Shown one piece after another: positions 1 through 6,179 of a stretch of 12,645 nt of DNA (the first letter of the stretch is position 1; each line of letters opens with the position of its first letter). Made by a program: the position numbers and the translations under genes. The DNA comes from DAOTXL01 sp034434895 (GTDB lineage Bacteria; Chloroflexota; Anaerolineae; JAAYZQ01): NCBI GenBank assembly GCA_034434895.1, contig DAOTYI010000302.1, positions 1 to 12,645 on the forward strand, written 5' to 3'. The notes beneath the pieces were generated by a model. That model ran no database searches and was not told the origin of the DNA. It saw only the letters and a program-made list of their open reading frames with translations.

Positions 1-18
1 CCACCTGCGTGGACGCCT

Positions 19-73
19 CCGTCCGCGCAGGCGGACGGCCGGGTAGCCGAAGGCATTGCCTTCGGCTACCCGG
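19..73. repeat. Two abutting stem-loops
   Basis: Seen directly: a stem CCGTCCGC (19-26) pairs with 31-38 around a GCAG loop. It is followed at once by a 16-bp perfect stem (39-54 with 58-73) around a 3-base ATT loop. There is no T-tract on either side, so this is not a classical terminator. It looks like an intergenic palindromic (REP-like) element. Whether it recurs in the genome cannot be seen here. Confidence 0.7.
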
Positions 74-125
74 TGCGATTTCCAATCGCCCGCGCCTTAA
101 CTTGATGCCAATGGGTATCGGTTCG

Positions 126-194
126 ACCTCACCCCTACCCCCTGACCCTCTTCCCCTCTCCGCCACGGAGAGGGGAAGAGGGTTGGGGTAAGGT
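126..194. repeat. Long C-rich/G-rich palindromic element
   Basis: Seen directly: the inner arms 146-162 and 166-182 form a 17-bp perfect stem with a 3-base loop. The outer arms 126-135 and 185-194 pair with one mismatch, giving a cruciform-capable element of about 69 bp. One strand is almost all C/T and the other G/A. It lies just past the end of the minus-strand operon and may stop transcription or protect that mRNA, though it lacks a U-tract. The style resembles dispersed palindromic repeats of GC-rich genomes (inference). Positions 1-231 otherwise show no supported gene. Confidence 0.7.
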
Positions 195-231
195 CCACTT
201 TTGTCTCCCCGGCGTTGTCTGCGGTAAGGTG

Positions 232-738
232 CTAACTTGCAGCCGCGGCGGCCGCAGCACCGGCCTCCTGCTGGCGCACATGGACCAGGTAGTAGGCCAG
301 AACCACCAGATCGGCGTCTATGGTGCCGGTGACGGTCAGGATGGCGCTCTGTTTCAGAAAGCCACGCGGCCGGATCTCAAGCACTCTGTTTCCGTCGGCG
401 TCAATCAGAAACCAGCCCCGCCTGAAAAAACCTTCCGGCTTCAGGGTGTAGGTCTGTCCGCCGAACTCAATGGCCCAATCACGGCTGAACAACCCACACC
501 CGGCGGCTGTGCCCTGCACCCTGTCCCCTTCCACCAGCTCATACCTGCTCCTCAACCGGCTTGCCTGTTGTATCTGCAACTGGCGTCCTGTCGGCGCGCA
601 GAAGGTTGACTGTCGGCTAAAGGCCGGAATGGTAAGCTCTCCCAGAGGGCCGGCCTCGGTCTCGAAAAAGTGATGGGTGGTGAAGAAACCGGAAACCCTG
701 ACCTCGATCTGGCTGACCGTCCATCTTTCTTGTGACAT
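232..738 (-). CDS. LURP-one/tubby-like fold protein, function unknown
   Basis: A 168-residue protein with no signal peptide. It has alternating beta-strand-like segments, turn signatures such as FFRRGWFLIDADGNRVLEI (about residues 104-122) and a hydrophobic C-terminal helix (about 142-154, DADLVVLAYYLV). That order, strands closing on a buried C-terminal helix, is typical of the LURP-one-related/tubby C-terminal/scramblase-like fold. I infer the assignment from this pattern only. The C-terminus ends in a run of alanines (161-167), which looks like low-complexity growth. The start is supported by an AGAGGG-type ribosome site about 7 bases upstream. It is the last gene of the minus-strand operon, 42 bases after the CPBP protease, suggesting a membrane-associated or stress role, but no reaction can be assigned. 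Confidence 0.72.
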   Translation of the reverse strand: MSQERWTVSQIEVRVSGFFTTHHFFETEAGPLGELTIPAFSRQSTFCAPTGRQLQIQQASRLRSRYELVEGDRVQGTAAGCGLFSRDWAIEFGGQTYTLKPEGFFRRGWFLIDADGNRVLEIRPRGFLKQSAILTVTGTIDADLVVLAYYLVHVRQQEAGAAAAAAAS

Positions 739-780
739 TGCGATCCCTCTCTTTCAGTCAATGACCAATGGCCGATCTGT

Positions 781-1869
781 TCATCCTGCCCATCCGCTGT
801 TCCTGGCCCACGCCTTGCGATCCAGGAGCAGCAGGCCGACCACAACGGAGGCCCACAGGAGGATGCCATAGATCCCAACGCCGAAGGACCAGACCCGATC
901 GTCCGGCATGTAGACGGCTACCATCAGGAACGAGAGGACCTGGTTGTTCAGAGCATGGAGGAAAGCTGCCAGCCACACACTGCCCGATTTCAACACGGCA
1001 TACCCCAGGAAAAAGCCCAGGACGATGCAGTAGAGCAGCATCAGAAACGAACCCAGCACCGGCTGGCCGGGGTAGTTATGGCCCATCAGGATGATCGGGG
1101 TGTGCCACAGGCCCCAGATCACGCCCACCAGGAGGATGCCTGGCACTTTGCCGATCTTGATCAGCTCGCCTTGCAGGTAGCCCCGCCAGCCATACTCCTC
1201 GCCCAGGGCAATGAGCCAGCCCAACAGTGGTCCCAAGATGACTGCCTGGAAGCCGATGAGCAGGGACAATGCCCAGTCGGGGATCATGTCCAACCCCTGG
1301 GCCTGGCCGCCGGCCGCCTGTGTCAGCATCTCGCGGATGTTCGCGGCGTGGCCCAACCCCAGCAGGGCATTGAGTGCCGTCATGATACCGTAGAGGACGA
1401 TGAGGGCCAGGCCAAAGAGCAGGTAGTGCCACACCTTGCCCCCACTCAGCCCTGCTCGTTTGAACGCCTCCTGACCCGAAGCCAGGCGCAGGCCCACGGC
1501 CAGGAGAAGGCCCGCGATCAGCACAAGCTGTATCATCAGGTTGGCAATGGCCTGAAAGAGCTGATCCGGCACCAGCAGAACGCCCACGGCGACCAACACG
1601 AACAAGGCGACGAAAGCCAGGTAGAAGTAGAAAAACCAGCGCGGCAGTTCCTTCAAGTGGTAGAGAGGGCTGTCCTTGAACACCAGGAGTTGCAGGACCA
1701 TCGCCACGGTTGCCGGGATCAGCATCTGCATCTGGAGCAGGACCCCGGTGGCGGTGTTCTCCCCGTAACCGGTGGTCAGGTGCAGCACCAGGTTGAGCAG
1801 ATAGGTCAGGCTGAAGGTCAGGCCCAGGAAGATGGAAACCTGCTTCCACTGCACTGTTTCCTGCCTCAT
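781..1869 (-). CDS. CPBP (Rce1/CAAX-type) intramembrane metalloprotease
   Basis: A 362-residue polytopic membrane protein. Hydrophobic segments lie at roughly 12-31, 43-64, 79-100, 107-128, 147-170, 199-222, 243-262, 272-293 and 328-349. All three family motifs are visible: EExxxR as EEYGWR (224-229), FxxxH-like WGLWH (252-256), and HxxxN as HALNN (H305, N309). The paired glutamates and the two histidines form the glutamate-type active site of the Rce1/CPBP family (ABI domain). In bacteria such proteins cleave membrane substrates, take part in bacteriocin immunity or stress signalling, or are uncharacterised; the substrate here is unknown. It starts 12 bases after the slipin stop codon, with GAGG 9 bases before ATG, so the two are probably co-transcribed. 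Membrane proteases often neighbour slipins (usually NfeD-type); pairing with a CPBP protease is a variation on that. Confidence 0.93.
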   Translation of the reverse strand: MRQETVQWKQVSIFLGLTFSLTYLLNLVLHLTTGYGENTATGVLLQMQMLIPATVAMVLQLLVFKDSPLYHLKELPRWFFYFYLAFVALFVLVAVGVLLVPDQLFQAIANLMIQLVLIAGLLLAVGLRLASGQEAFKRAGLSGGKVWHYLLFGLALIVLYGIMTALNALLGLGHAANIREMLTQAAGGQAQGLDMIPDWALSLLIGFQAVILGPLLGWLIALGEEYGWRGYLQGELIKIGKVPGILLVGVIWGLWHTPIILMGHNYPGQPVLGSFLMLLYCIVLGFFLGYAVLKSGSVWLAAFLHALNNQVLSFLMVAVYMPDDRVWSFGVGIYGILLWASVVVGLLLLDRKAWARNSGWAG

Positions 1870-1881
1870 TTGAACATGCCT

Positions 1882-2853
1882 CTACTGTCCCTGGGATTCC
1901 GCTGGCTTGCCCAGGGCGGCCATGCCCATGATCCCACCCAGGTTCATGGTATCCACTGCACTGGAGGGGACGATGATCATCGCTCCCTTTTCTTTCAGAC
2001 CCTCGAACAACATGTTCATGGCCCGCAGGTGGAGCGCCGTCGGGTTGTCGGCATAGGCGGCACTGGCCCGGCGGAAACTCTCGGCGATCTGCTCTTCACT
2101 CTCACCCAGGATGACCCGCGCCTGGCGCTCCCGTTCAGCCTGCGCCTGGCGGCTCATGGCATCTTCCAGAGCTTCGGGGATGACCACGTCTCGAATTTCC
2201 ACACTCTGCACCGAAACCCCCCAGGGTGTGGTCCGGGCGTCAATGATCTTTTGCAACTCGGCGTCCATCCTGGCCCGACCTACCAGGATGTCGGCCAGGT
2301 CCATCTGGCCGATGATCTCGCGCAATGCCGTCTGGGCGGCCCAGGCAATGGCCGTGCGATAGTCTTCCACCTCCAGGGCAGCCTTTTCTGCATCCCAGAC
2401 CATCCAGAACAGGACAGCATCCACATCTACCGGCACGGTATCTTTGGTCAGGGTCCGTTCGGCATTAAAGGGAGTGACCATGACCCGGTGATCGATCCAG
2501 CGCGGGATTGTGTCCACAATGGGGATGATCCAGAACCGGCCTGGCCCCTTCAGGCCGATGAACTTGCCGAAGCGCAGGACGACAGCCTTTTCCCACTGGT
2601 CGGCGATCTTGAGGGCAAACAGGACATAGAGCGCTGCCAGACTACCGATCACCTGGATCAGCACCACCCATCCGCTGCTGACCTTCAGCACGCTGTCCAT
2701 GACCACACCCAGGGCGATGGTGAAGGCCAGGATGAGGAAGGAGGCCAGCAACGCGACACCGTTGACCGCCTTGACCTGATGCCTGACCTCCCCTTGCGGT
2801 TGGACACGGGGTCGTGCTTCTCTCTGTTGTCCTCTGGTGACCATCAGTGACAT
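1882..2853 (-). CDS. Slipin (stomatin-like, band-7/SPFH) membrane protein
   Basis: A 323-residue protein. A basic N-terminus is followed by two hydrophobic segments (about 32-52 and 62-82), then a band-7/SPFH domain (about 85-260). Recognisable blocks are QWEKAVVLRFGKF (86-98), GPGRFWIIPIVD (103-114) and WGVSVQSVEIRDVVIP (211-226). An Ala/Glu/Arg-rich helix (about 228-265) suits the oligomerisation coiled coil. Slipins form membrane-microdomain scaffolds and often regulate a partner protease or channel. I chose ATG 2853 over an upstream in-frame codon because an excellent ribosome site, AAAGGAGGT, ends 7 bases before it. That site overlaps the stop of the GntR gene, implying translational coupling. 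The next gene is a CPBP protease, a likely functional partner (inference). Length is somewhat above the usual 250-300 owing to the double N-terminal membrane segment. Confidence 0.92.
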   Translation of the reverse strand: MSLMVTRGQQREARPRVQPQGEVRHQVKAVNGVALLASFLILAFTIALGVVMDSVLKVSSGWVVLIQVIGSLAALYVLFALKIADQWEKAVVLRFGKFIGLKGPGRFWIIPIVDTIPRWIDHRVMVTPFNAERTLTKDTVPVDVDAVLFWMVWDAEKAALEVEDYRTAIAWAAQTALREIIGQMDLADILVGRARMDAELQKIIDARTTPWGVSVQSVEIRDVVIPEALEDAMSRQAQAERERQARVILGESEEQIAESFRRASAAYADNPTALHLRAMNMLFEGLKEKGAMIIVPSSAVDTMNLGGIMGMAALGKPAESQGQ

Positions 2854-2866
2854 TTTCTTACCTCCT

Positions 2867-3277
2867 TTATATTCTCGCGGTCTGCGCCGCTTCATCTAAC
2901 TGCTCCTCGACGACGGTTGCGATCTCGTCGCGGCTGTAGCCCAGAACAAGGGCGTTATGGATGGCCTGGCCGATCATGCTGCGCAATTTGTCTATCCGCA
3001 GTTTCTGGATCTGATCCTCGCTCAGCCGCGAAGCGATAAAAGTGCCCCGTCCCTGCTGGGTCGAGATCACCCCTTCCTGGTCCAGGATCATGTACGCCCG
3101 CCCCACAGTGTTGTAGTTGATGCGCAGGTCAGCGGCCAGTTGGCGCATCGTCGGCAGTTGCTGGCCGGGCTGAAGCTGCCCGCTGCTCACCATCTGCTTG
3201 ATGCGGTCCACCAGTTGCATGTAGATCGGCACACCACTCTCAAAATCAATCTGGATCTCCATACGGCCTGGTCTCAA
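2867..3277 (-). CDS. YtrA-subfamily GntR transcriptional repressor
   Basis: A 136-residue regulator. A winged-helix DNA-binding domain spans about residues 14-84: GVPIYMQLVDRIKQMV, then LPTMRQLAADLRINYNTVGRAY, then the wing GVISTQQGRGTFIA. It ends in a short helical tail (about 86-132) with no large effector domain, the hallmark of the YtrA branch of the GntR family. Such proteins repress their own operon, usually membrane or ABC-transport genes, under cell-envelope stress. The listed start is TTG at 3277, preceded by AGAAGGA about 11 bases away. ATG at 3262 (MEIQIDFESG) is a possible alternative, with a poorer ribosome site. It is the first gene of the operon and lies 13 bases before the slipin start. 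A very strong promoter sits immediately upstream, as expected for a repressor-controlled operon. Confidence 0.93.
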   Translation of the reverse strand: MRPGRMEIQIDFESGVPIYMQLVDRIKQMVSSGQLQPGQQLPTMRQLAADLRINYNTVGRAYMILDQEGVISTQQGRGTFIASRLSEDQIQKLRIDKLRSMIGQAIHNALVLGYSRDEIATVVEEQLDEAAQTARI

Positions 3278-3301
3278 AATTGTTTCAATCCTTCTAGGAC
3301 A

Positions 3302-3329
3302 ATTATATGAATTTGGGGCCGGTTGTCAA
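3302..3329 (-). promoter_or_regulatory. Sigma-70-type promoter of the gntR-slipin operon
   Basis: On the minus strand a perfect TTGACA (3324-3329) and a perfect TATAAT (3302-3307) are separated by 16 bases. Transcription should start near 3295, leaving a short leader before the TTG start. The -35 box lies inside the left arm of the nested palindrome at 3321-3369, so a protein bound there would occlude this promoter. Confidence 0.85.
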
Positions 3330-3369
3330 GTCGGAACCCTGTCAGGAACCTGACAGGCGGTTGACAACC
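3321..3369. promoter_or_regulatory. Nested palindromic operator between divergent promoters
   Basis: Seen directly: outer arms GGTTGTCAA (3321-3329) and TTGACAACC (3361-3369) are perfect inverted repeats. Inside them CCTGTCAGG (3338-3346) and CCTGACAGG (3349-3357) are a second perfect pair separated by AA. The same bases also give direct repeats of YTGWC at 3339, 3350 and 3361, spaced exactly 11 bases. It could bind the GntR dimer, the response regulator, or both (inference). A hairpin function in RNA is unlikely because it lies upstream of both predicted transcription starts. Confidence 0.7.
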
Positions 3370-3370
3370 T

Positions 3371-3399
3371 TTGGCAATCGGCGACTTTCCTGGTACAAT
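3371..3399 (+). promoter_or_regulatory. Promoter of the two-component operon
   Basis: TTGGCA (3371-3376) and TACAAT (3394-3399) are 17 bases apart, a good sigma-70 promoter. It would leave a leader of roughly 140 bases before the response-regulator ATG. The 11-bp-spaced YTGWC repeats end right against the -35 box, a position suited to activation and autoregulation by a PhoB/PhoP-type regulator (inference). Confidence 0.65.
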
Positions 3400-3545
3400 A
3401 GGGACCTGAGGGGCGACTTGTTGCAAACGGCACCGGGTTGATCTCCTCCCTGTGCCCCGACGCGGCAGTGGAGAGGTGGAAATCTTGGGCCTGGGTGGTT
3501 TATTCCCTGTTTGGTTCCGGCCGGGCCGGATCAGGAGTTGAGGAC

Positions 3546-4277
3546 ATGGGGAAGAAAGAAAGTCGCAGAGGGCAGGGCAGGGTTCTGGTCGTTGAGGATG
3601 ACCTGACCCTGCTGGAAACCCTGGAATACAACCTGGCCGGTGAGGGCTACCAGGTCCTCACCGCCACCGATGGCCTGGCTGCCCTGGAGGTTGCCCGCCA
3701 GAAGCAGCCGGACCTGATCGTGTTGGACCTGATGCTCCCCAGGCTGGACGGCTTTGAAGTGTGTCGTATCCTGCGCCGCGAGACGAATGTGCCGATCCTG
3801 ATGCTCACTGCCCGCGCCGATGAGGTAGACCGGGTGGTGGGCCTGGAGCTGGGGGCCGACGATTATCTCACCAAACCTTTCTCCATGCGCGAGTTCCTGG
3901 CTCGTGTCAAAGCGCTATTGCGCCGGGTGCGCCTGATCCGCCAGGAGATGGCCAGCGAAAAGGATGAGGCCGGCTCAGAACAGATGGTCTTTGACGACCT
4001 GGTGATTGACCTGAACCGCCGCCAGGTAGTGGTCCGAGGCAGGACCTTGCATCTGAAACCGCAAGAATTCGAGTTGCTGGTCTTTCTGGCCCGCCACCGA
4101 GGTATCGCTCTGTCCCGTGACCTGTTGTTGGAACGGGTGTGGGGCTGGGACTATGCGGGGGGTAGCCGCACCGTGGATGTGCACGTGCGCTGGCTGCGGG
4201 AAAAGATCGAGGCCGATCCGGCCAACCCGGAGCGCATTGTCACCGTGCGGGGTGTTGGCTACTGTTTTGAAGGGTAA
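3546..4277 (+). CDS. phoB: OmpR/PhoB-family response regulator of phosphate starvation
   Basis: A 243-residue regulator. The receiver domain spans about 12-127, with acidic pocket E17/D18/D19, phosphoacceptor D61 (LIVLDLMLP), T88 and K110. The OmpR-type winged helix spans about 147-242 (LKPQEFELLVFLARH, then SRTVDVHVRWLREKIE, then VRGVGYCF). When phosphorylated it should bind direct repeats ahead of the pst genes. The start ATG 3546 is chosen because AGGAG lies 8 bases before it and the receiver begins nine residues later; reading further upstream adds 36 residues without family resemblance. The kinase gene follows after 3 bases. Assignment as PhoB (PhoP in Gram-positive naming) rests on the adjacent kinase, the pst genes and the 11-bp Pho-box-like repeats; by sequence alone it is any OmpR-class regulator. 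Confidence 0.92.
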   Translation: MGKKESRRGQGRVLVVEDDLTLLETLEYNLAGEGYQVLTATDGLAALEVARQKQPDLIVLDLMLPRLDGFEVCRILRRETNVPILMLTARADEVDRVVGLELGADDYLTKPFSMREFLARVKALLRRVRLIRQEMASEKDEAGSEQMVFDDLVIDLNRRQVVVRGRTLHLKPQEFELLVFLARHRGIALSRDLLLERVWGWDYAGGSRTVDVHVRWLREKIEADPANPERIVTVRGVGYCFEG

Positions 4278-4280
4278 CCC

Positions 4281-6047
4281 ATGTTTTGCAAACTGCGTTG
4301 GCGCATCGCCCTGCCCTATGTAGCCCTGATCCTGGTCGCCACGTTAGGGCTGACCGTGCATATCTCGGACCAGGTGCGCCAGGTGCGCCTGGCCGACCTG
4401 GAGGCTCAACTGCTGGCCGATGCTCGCCTGTTGGCCGATGGGGCTGCACCTCTCCTGCAAGAAAAGGCCGACCCCCAGGTTCTGGATGGGTTGGCCCGGC
4501 GCTGGGCTGCGGCGCTGGAGGCCCGGGTGACGGTCATCGGTGCCGATGGGGTGGTCCTGGGCGAATCCCATGAAGACCGGACGCAGATGGATAATCACCT
4601 GCTCCGGCCCGAAATCCGGCAGGCATTGAAAGCCGGACAGGGGAGCAGCATACGCCCCAGCGCCACCTTGGGCTACGAGATGATGTATGTCGCCGTGTCG
4701 ATCCGGGACGGGCCGGGGCAGGTCTTGGGTGTCATGCGGGTCGCCCTGCCCGTGGCCGAGATCGAGGCCAATGTGAACCGCCTGCGGCGGAGCATCGCGT
4801 TGGCCGGCCTGGCAACGGCTCTGGCAGCGACGCTGTTGGCTGTGTTCCTGGCCGGGCGCATGACCGAACCGCTGCGCCAGTTGACCGCCGTCGCCGGGCG
4901 TCTGGCTGCTGGTGATCTCAATGCCCGCCTTTTTCTCTCCCGCCGTGACGAAGTGGGCCGGCTTACGGCTGCCTTCAACCATATGGCTGACCGGCTCCGC
5001 GAGCAGATGACCAGCCTGGCCGAGGAACGAGGGCGACTGACCACCGTGTTGGACCACATGGCCGACGGCGTGCTGATCACCGACAGAGAGGGTCAGGTGC
5101 GGTTGATCAACGCCGCTGCGGCCCGTCTGCTGAATACCGACGAGCAGCAGGCAGTAGGGTGCTCATTTGCCCAGGTAGCGCCCCATTATCCCCTGATCGA
5201 ACTGTGGAAAAGATGCCGCGAGCAGGGCGGAGAGCAGACCGATACCGTCGAGATCAGCCGTCACGGCCTCTTTTTGCAGGCCATCGTCACCCCCTTTGCA
5301 GAGGCTGAGGCCCAGGGCTACCTGATCATCCTGCAGGACCTGACCCGCATCCGCCGCCTGGAAACGGTGCGTCGCGATTTCATCAGCAACATCTCCCACG
5401 AACTGCGCACCCCTCTGGCCGGACTCAAAGCCCTGGTGGATACCCTGCGCGGTGGGGCGATCAAAAACCCGCCGGCAGCCAGACGGTTCCTGAAGCGTAT
5501 GGACGCTGAGGTAGATGCCCTGACCCAGATGGTGGAGGAACTGTTGGAACTGTCACGCATCGAATCAGGGCAGGCGCCGCTACGCCTGGCCCCGACGCCG
5601 GTGGCCGAGGTGGTGATCCCGCCGGTCGATCGCCTGCGCCCCCAGGCTGAGCGGGCCGGCCTGGAGCTGACGATTTTGCTGCCGTCTGACCTGCCCCCTG
5701 TCCTGGCCGATGTCGAACGGGCGCGGCAGGTGCTGACCAATCTGGTGCACAATGCGATCAAGTTCACGCCGTCGGGAGGATACGTCACCGTGGCCGCCCA
5801 GACCGCTGGGGAGGAGATGCTCTTCTCGGTGCAGGACACCGGAGTCGGTATCGCTGCTGAAGACCTGCCGCGCATCTTTGAGCGGTTCTACAAGGCTGAC
5901 CGGGCGCGGAGCGGCGGGGGTACCGGCCTGGGGCTGGCCATTGCCAAACATATCGTCCAGGGCCACGGCGGGCGCATCTGGGCAGAGAGTGTCGAAGGCC
6001 AGGGCAGCACCTTCTATTTCACCCTGCTCCTGGCCGTTGAGCGGTAA
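4281..6047 (+). CDS. phoR: PhoR-type membrane sensor histidine kinase
   Basis: A 588-residue kinase. A first membrane helix (about 9-27) is followed by an extracytoplasmic sensor region (about 28-170, PhoR/CACHE-like) and a second helix (about 171-193). Next come a HAMP linker (194-246, with P197 and E224), a PAS domain (about 250-357) and a HisKA domain with phospho-accepting H373 in SHELRTPLAG. The HATPase_c domain carries N491 (NLVHNAIKFTP), DTGVGI (519-524) and GGGTGLGLAI (545-554). It phosphorylates the preceding regulator. The external sensor resembles long Gram-positive and Chloroflexota PhoR forms rather than the short E. coli form. The start lies 3 bases after the regulator stop, with an AGGG site overlapping that stop, implying coupled translation. 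Eight bases after its stop the Pho-box array of pstS begins. Confidence 0.93.
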   Translation: MFCKLRWRIALPYVALILVATLGLTVHISDQVRQVRLADLEAQLLADARLLADGAAPLLQEKADPQVLDGLARRWAAALEARVTVIGADGVVLGESHEDRTQMDNHLLRPEIRQALKAGQGSSIRPSATLGYEMMYVAVSIRDGPGQVLGVMRVALPVAEIEANVNRLRRSIALAGLATALAATLLAVFLAGRMTEPLRQLTAVAGRLAAGDLNARLFLSRRDEVGRLTAAFNHMADRLREQMTSLAEERGRLTTVLDHMADGVLITDREGQVRLINAAAARLLNTDEQQAVGCSFAQVAPHYPLIELWKRCREQGGEQTDTVEISRHGLFLQAIVTPFAEAEAQGYLIILQDLTRIRRLETVRRDFISNISHELRTPLAGLKALVDTLRGGAIKNPPAARRFLKRMDAEVDALTQMVEELLELSRIESGQAPLRLAPTPVAEVVIPPVDRLRPQAERAGLELTILLPSDLPPVLADVERARQVLTNLVHNAIKFTPSGGYVTVAAQTAGEEMLFSVQDTGVGIAAEDLPRIFERFYKADRARSGGGTGLGLAIAKHIVQGHGGRIWAESVEGQGSTFYFTLLLAVER

Positions 6048-6055
6048 AGGGGGAT

Positions 6056-6106
6056 TGTTAACAATCTCTTAGCCAATTGTTAACCTGCTGTTGACCATCT
6101 GTTAAA
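6056..6106 (+). promoter_or_regulatory. Pho-box array upstream of pstS
   Basis: Seen directly: heptamers TGTTAAC (6056), TCTTAGC (6067, weak), TGTTAAC (6078), TGTTGAC (6089) and TGTTAAA (6100) recur at exactly 11-bp intervals, on one face of the helix. PhoB in E. coli and PhoP in Bacillus bind such 11-bp-spaced direct repeats (TGTCA-like or TTAACA-like). The first copy sits inside a 14-bp perfect palindrome, GATTGTTAACAATC (6053-6066). The last copy ends 10 bases before the -10 box, the classical position where the regulator replaces a -35 contact. Confidence 0.88.
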
Positions 6107-6116
6107 CGGAGCGTGG

Positions 6117-6122
6117 TATACT
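6117..6122 (+). promoter_or_regulatory. pstS -10 box (activator-dependent promoter)
   Basis: TATACT at 6117-6122 has no acceptable -35 hexamer 16-18 bases upstream; the Pho-box array occupies that place. Transcription should start near 6129. The mRNA would then begin with a 6-bp stem-loop (6130-6135 pairing with 6141-6146), which may stabilise its 5' end. The pstS ribosome site GGAGG (6165-6169) lies 10 bases before the ATG. Confidence 0.75.
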
Positions 6123-6179
6123 CCCTCCGGCAGGCGAGAGGCCTGCTAAAATCGAACGTCGAATGGAGGCAAGTATACC

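Noticed and set aside
955..2850. A 631-codon plus-strand open frame opposite the protease and slipin genes
   Set aside because: It is rich in Gln/His/Asp with no domain resemblance, and the opposite strand encodes two clear families with good ribosome sites. Long antisense frames arise from GC-rich codon bias.
3361..3399. Perfect TTGACA at 3361 as the -35 for TACAAT at 3394
   Set aside because: The spacing is 27 bases, far too long. TTGGCA at 3371 with 17 bases fits instead, so TTGACA here is better read as part of the operator.
3438..3545. N-terminal extension of the response regulator by 36 residues
   Set aside because: The extra residues do not resemble a receiver domain, and ATG 3546 has AGGAG at the right distance.
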